7,195 bases of DNA from Planctomycetota bacterium (GTDB lineage: Bacteria; Planctomycetota; Phycisphaerae; Phycisphaerales; UBA1924): assembly GCA_023412695.1 (NCBI GenBank), contig JAEYNG010000507.1:1-7195 (forward strand). The letters run 5' to 3'. The position numbers were made by a program, and so were the translations under genes. A model generated the notes under the pieces. That model did not search any database. It had not been told where the DNA came from and worked only from the letters and a program-made list of their open reading frames with translations. Shown piece by piece: positions 5,104 to 7,195 of this stretch; position 1 is the stretch's first letter, and every line of letters starts with the position of its first letter.

Positions 5104-5184
5104 GGCCGGGTGCCCGAGCGGTCTAAGGGGACGGATTGCAAATCCGTTGCGCAAGCTTCGTGGGTTCGAATCCCACCCCGGCCT
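5104..5184 (+). tRNA. tRNA-Cys (anticodon GCA) with long variable arm
   Basis: A full cloverleaf of 81 nt. Acceptor stem GGCCGGG/CCCGGCC (5104-5110 with 5177-5183); D-stem CCC/GGG with a loop containing AGCGG; anticodon stem ACGGA/TCCGT (5131-5135 with 5143-5147) and loop TTGCAAA with anticodon GCA at 5138-5140; T-arm GTGGG-TTCGAAT-CCCAC (5160-5176); discriminator U73 at 5184, the base expected for Cys. CCA is not encoded (TTG follows). The variable region (5148-5159) is 12 nt and can form a 2-bp GC/GC stem capped by GCAA, whereas bacterial tRNA-Cys normally has only 4-5 nt there. The D-arm and variable arm resemble tRNA-Tyr (class II). Anticodon and U73 argue for charging with cysteine. Confidence 0.93.
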
Positions 5185-5190
5185 TTGATG

Positions 5191-5224
5191 AACGACCTCG
5201 CAGTTGCGGGGTCGTTTGTTTTTT
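5191..5224 (+). terminator. Intrinsic terminator of the tRNA gene
   Basis: An 11-bp stem (5191-5201 with 5206-5216, one G-U wobble) with an AGTT loop, followed by TGTTTTTT ending at 5224. It begins 6 nt after the tRNA and ends 1 bp before the stop codon of the convergent gene. There is no T-tract on the minus-strand side, so it should act mainly on the tRNA transcript. Confidence 0.85.
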
Positions 5225-5225
5225 G

Positions 5226-7195
5226 TCAAGGTTCGTGCCGCTGCTCGCGGATGCGGATGTTGCGGAAGCGGGCTTCGAGTGCGTCGGTGCGTGAGCCAAT
5301 GCCGTGCATTTGGAGCGCGATGCGGCCGGTTGCATCGGCGGCGTCGAAGAGGTCGGCCGCGGGGACGCCGTTGATCCATGTGCGGATCGTCGGGCCGCTG
5401 GCGACAACGCGGAGCTGATTCCAGTGGTCGGGCTTGAACGCGCCGCGTGCAGCGGGATTCTCGATGAGCGGGTAGAGCCAGCCGCGTCGGCCTTCGTCGT
5501 AGATGCCGCCGGTGTATGCGCGGGGCGATGGGTCGATCTCGACCTGGTAGCCGATGAGTCGGCCGGCGCGGTTCTCGAATCCGCCCTCGATTGAACTGCG
5601 GAGTTGAATGCCGGAGTTGAGTTCGGGGTGGACCTTGAACTCGAGGAGGAGTTCGAAGTCGCCGTACTCGCGCTCGGTGACCAGGAACGTGTTGGGGGAA
5701 TCAGGTGTGGTGGTGCCGATGATCTCGCCGCTTTCTATGCGGAAGGCCGCGTTGCCGCCACGGACTTGCCAGCCGGCGAGCGACTGTCCATCGAAGAGCA
5801 GCGTCCAATCACCGTTCAGGGGAGCGGGCGGGGTGAGGGGTTCGATCCATACGTTGTGGTACCGGACCGGTCCTTCGGCGTTGGAGGCGTGGTCTTGTAG
5901 GCGGAGCGAGCCGAGCTGGATCGAACCGGTTGCGCGTTCGGCCCCGCCGATGGCCGCGCCGGTGGGACCGGGGACCTCGACGTCGTTGTGGATGAGCTGG
6001 CCGTTCCAGTAGACGGTGAGGCGAGCGTTGGCGGTCTTCTTGCCCTTTTCGAATCGTGGTGCGCGGAACCAGATGTCATACGCTTGCCAAGCTCCTGGAC
6101 CGGTCGAGGCGTTCACCGAAGCCGGCTTTACGTTGTAGATCGCGCCGGCCTCGTTCGGCTCGAGCTTGCGGTCGCCGGCGAGTGTGCCAAGCACCTGGAC
6201 CTCATACCGCTCCTGGAGGTAGACGCCGCTGTTGCCCGCCATCTGTCCCTCGCCGCCGGGGGGCGCGTACCACTCGACGTGGATACGGCAGTTTCCGAAA
6301 GCGTTTCGGGATACGAGGTCGCCGGAGTTGTTGCCGACTTCAACATACTCGGGCGCGGCCAGAATCTCTGCCTGCGTTCGGCCGTCGATCGGCCGCTCTT
6401 TGAGCTTCGATGCAAACTCGCAGGCGCTTCGCGCGCCGCGGCCGATGAGGACGGAAGCCACCGCGGGCGGCGGAATGCCGACGCCGATGCCAGTGGCGGC
6501 GGGATCGATGGATTCACCGTTAAACGTTGCGGGCTCAATGGGTGCGGCGCGGGGGATGTGGTTGAGCGTGTACCACGCATCGGTTGACCAGATGGTGTCG
6601 CCGTCAATCGAGGCCGGATCGGTGCGGATGGAAACGCACGAGCCGGGCACGAGGGACGGGACCATGAGCCGCACGCTCCGGCCGTCGCCGCTGGGGATAG
6701 TGGACACGACGGGGAGAGGCGTCTCGCCGATCTTCTCGCCGCCGTACTCGGCCGTGGGGTGATAGGTCCATTGCCGCAGTTGGAAGTTGGCGGGATCGGC
6801 GAGCCATTCGCGATCGACCGGCTTGGTGAAGACGATCTCGAAGCCGTCGGACATTGCGCGGACGGTGAGCATCTCGAACGTCACGGTGTCATTGGGCTGC
6901 AATCGCTCGAGGCCGGAGCGTGTGCCCTCCCATGACCAGTTGCCGCTGGCGCCGATGCCGCCGGCGTAGAGCGCGCCGTCCGGCCCCCACGCGAGGCGGT
7001 TGATTCCGCAGGAAAGGCCCTGCGTGAACCGGAAGACCGCGCCCTGCCATACACCGTTGATCTTCTCGAGCGCGACGCGGCGGATACCGCCAGCGGTAAT
7101 CTCGCCGAGGAGCATCTGTCCGGCGTATGGGCCGCGCTCAATAAGCAGAGGCTGGCTTGGGGAGTTGGCGCACTCGTTCTGCGGGAGGAAGACGG
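5226..7195 (-). CDS. Large protein with propeller-like region and two 3-keto-disaccharide hydrolase (DUF1080) domains, 5'-truncated
   Basis: The frame is open to the window edge, so about 655 C-terminal residues are present. The ATG at 7115 is internal, because conserved sequence (LPQNECANSPSQPLLIERG, GPYAGQ) continues upstream of it. Numbering from that Met: residues 1-60 (QGAVFRFTQGL, NRLAWGPDGALYAGG) resemble the end of the sorbosone-dehydrogenase/PQQ-type propeller found in planctomycete proteins; about 75-190 is a beta-rich linker domain; a first DUF1080 covers about 230-427 (GNSGVYLQERYEVQVLG at 294-310, NVKPAS, WNGQLIHND); a second covers about 435-625 (LLFDGQSLAGW at 439-449, LNSGIQLRS at 499-507, GYQVEIDPSPRAYTGGIYDE at 522-541). 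DUF1080 domains have a concanavalin-like fold, and some members cleave 3-keto-glycosides. The first domain lacks the usual FDG-L-GW opening. Role: probably extracytoplasmic carbohydrate breakdown; the substrate is unknown. Confidence 0.92.
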   Translation of the reverse strand, partial: VFLPQNECANSPSQPLLIERGPYAGQMLLGEITAGGIRRVALEKINGVWQGAVFRFTQGLSCGINRLAWGPDGALYAGGIGASGNWSWEGTRSGLERLQPNDTVTFEMLTVRAMSDGFEIVFTKPVDREWLADPANFQLRQWTYHPTAEYGGEKIGETPLPVVSTIPSGDGRSVRLMVPSLVPGSCVSIRTDPASIDGDTIWSTDAWYTLNHIPRAAPIEPATFNGESIDPAATGIGVGIPPPAVASVLIGRGARSACEFASKLKERPIDGRTQAEILAAPEYVEVGNNSGDLVSRNAFGNCRIHVEWYAPPGGEGQMAGNSGVYLQERYEVQVLGTLAGDRKLEPNEAGAIYNVKPASVNASTGPGAWQAYDIWFRAPRFEKGKKTANARLTVYWNGQLIHNDVEVPGPTGAAIGGAERATGSIQLGSLRLQDHASNAEGPVRYHNVWIEPLTPPAPLNGDWTLLFDGQSLAGWQVRGGNAAFRIESGEIIGTTTPDSPNTFLVTEREYGDFELLLEFKVHPELNSGIQLRSSIEGGFENRAGRLIGYQVEIDPSPRAYTGGIYDEGRRGWLYPLIENPAARGAFKPDHWNQLRVVASGPTIRTWINGVPAADLFDAADATGRIALQMHGIGSRTDALEARFRNIRIREQRHEP

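Noticed and set aside
4920..5141. N-terminal extension of znuA up to an ATG at 5141
   Set aside because: It would precede a clean signal peptide, is Arg/Pro-rich, crosses the operator and promoter, and would begin inside the tRNA gene.
5104..5184. Peptides such as VPERSKGTDCKSVAQASWVRIPPRP and GFEPTKLAQRICNPSP
   Set aside because: These are the well-known artefact translations of a tRNA gene on its two strands.

Overview
The window is GC-rich and densely coding, and looks like chromosomal DNA of a planctomycete-type bacterium (Planctomycetota, perhaps Phycisphaerae-like). I base this on a K+-dependent membrane pyrophosphatase together with a large secreted-type protein that carries two 3-keto-disaccharide hydrolase (DUF1080) domains behind a propeller-like region, an architecture common in that phylum. 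Taxonomy is inference; no rRNA gene is present.

Layout. (1) 1-1464, + strand: C-terminal two thirds of a proton/sodium-pumping pyrophosphatase, cut by the left edge, with two unusual insertions. (2) 1478-1523: a strong GC-rich terminator that has a T-tract in both directions and lies between convergent transcription units. (3) 1524-1910: no clear gene, but several hairpins, a 15-nt match to the 3' end of 16S rRNA (equivalent to a full-length Shine-Dalgarno on the minus strand) and weak small ORFs. (4) 4919 down to 1911, minus strand: a high-affinity zinc/manganese-type ABC importer operon, in transcription order substrate-binding protein, ATPase, permease, then a 65-residue protein I do not recognise. 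A 21-bp palindrome 28-48 bp upstream of the first gene looks like a metalloregulator (Fur/Zur-type) operator, and the only promoter I can propose would make the mRNA leaderless. (5) 5104-5184, + strand: a tRNA with GCA (Cys) anticodon and U73 but a long variable arm like that of tRNA-Tyr, with its own promoter and terminator. (6) 5226-7195, minus strand: the DUF1080 protein, cut by the right edge.

The importer genes form one functional unit: the periplasmic protein captures the metal, the permease carries it across the inner membrane and the ATPase drives it. His-rich segments in the binding protein and at the ATPase C-terminus favour zinc. The pyrophosphatase, tRNA and DUF1080 gene are independent neighbours.

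The most interesting items are the long-variable-arm tRNA-Cys, the two insertions in the pyrophosphatase, the structured region at 1524-1910 with its 16S-tail mimic, and the candidate metal operator. I see no CRISPR array, insertion sequence or phage signature, and no convincing case for a wholly new multi-gene system.
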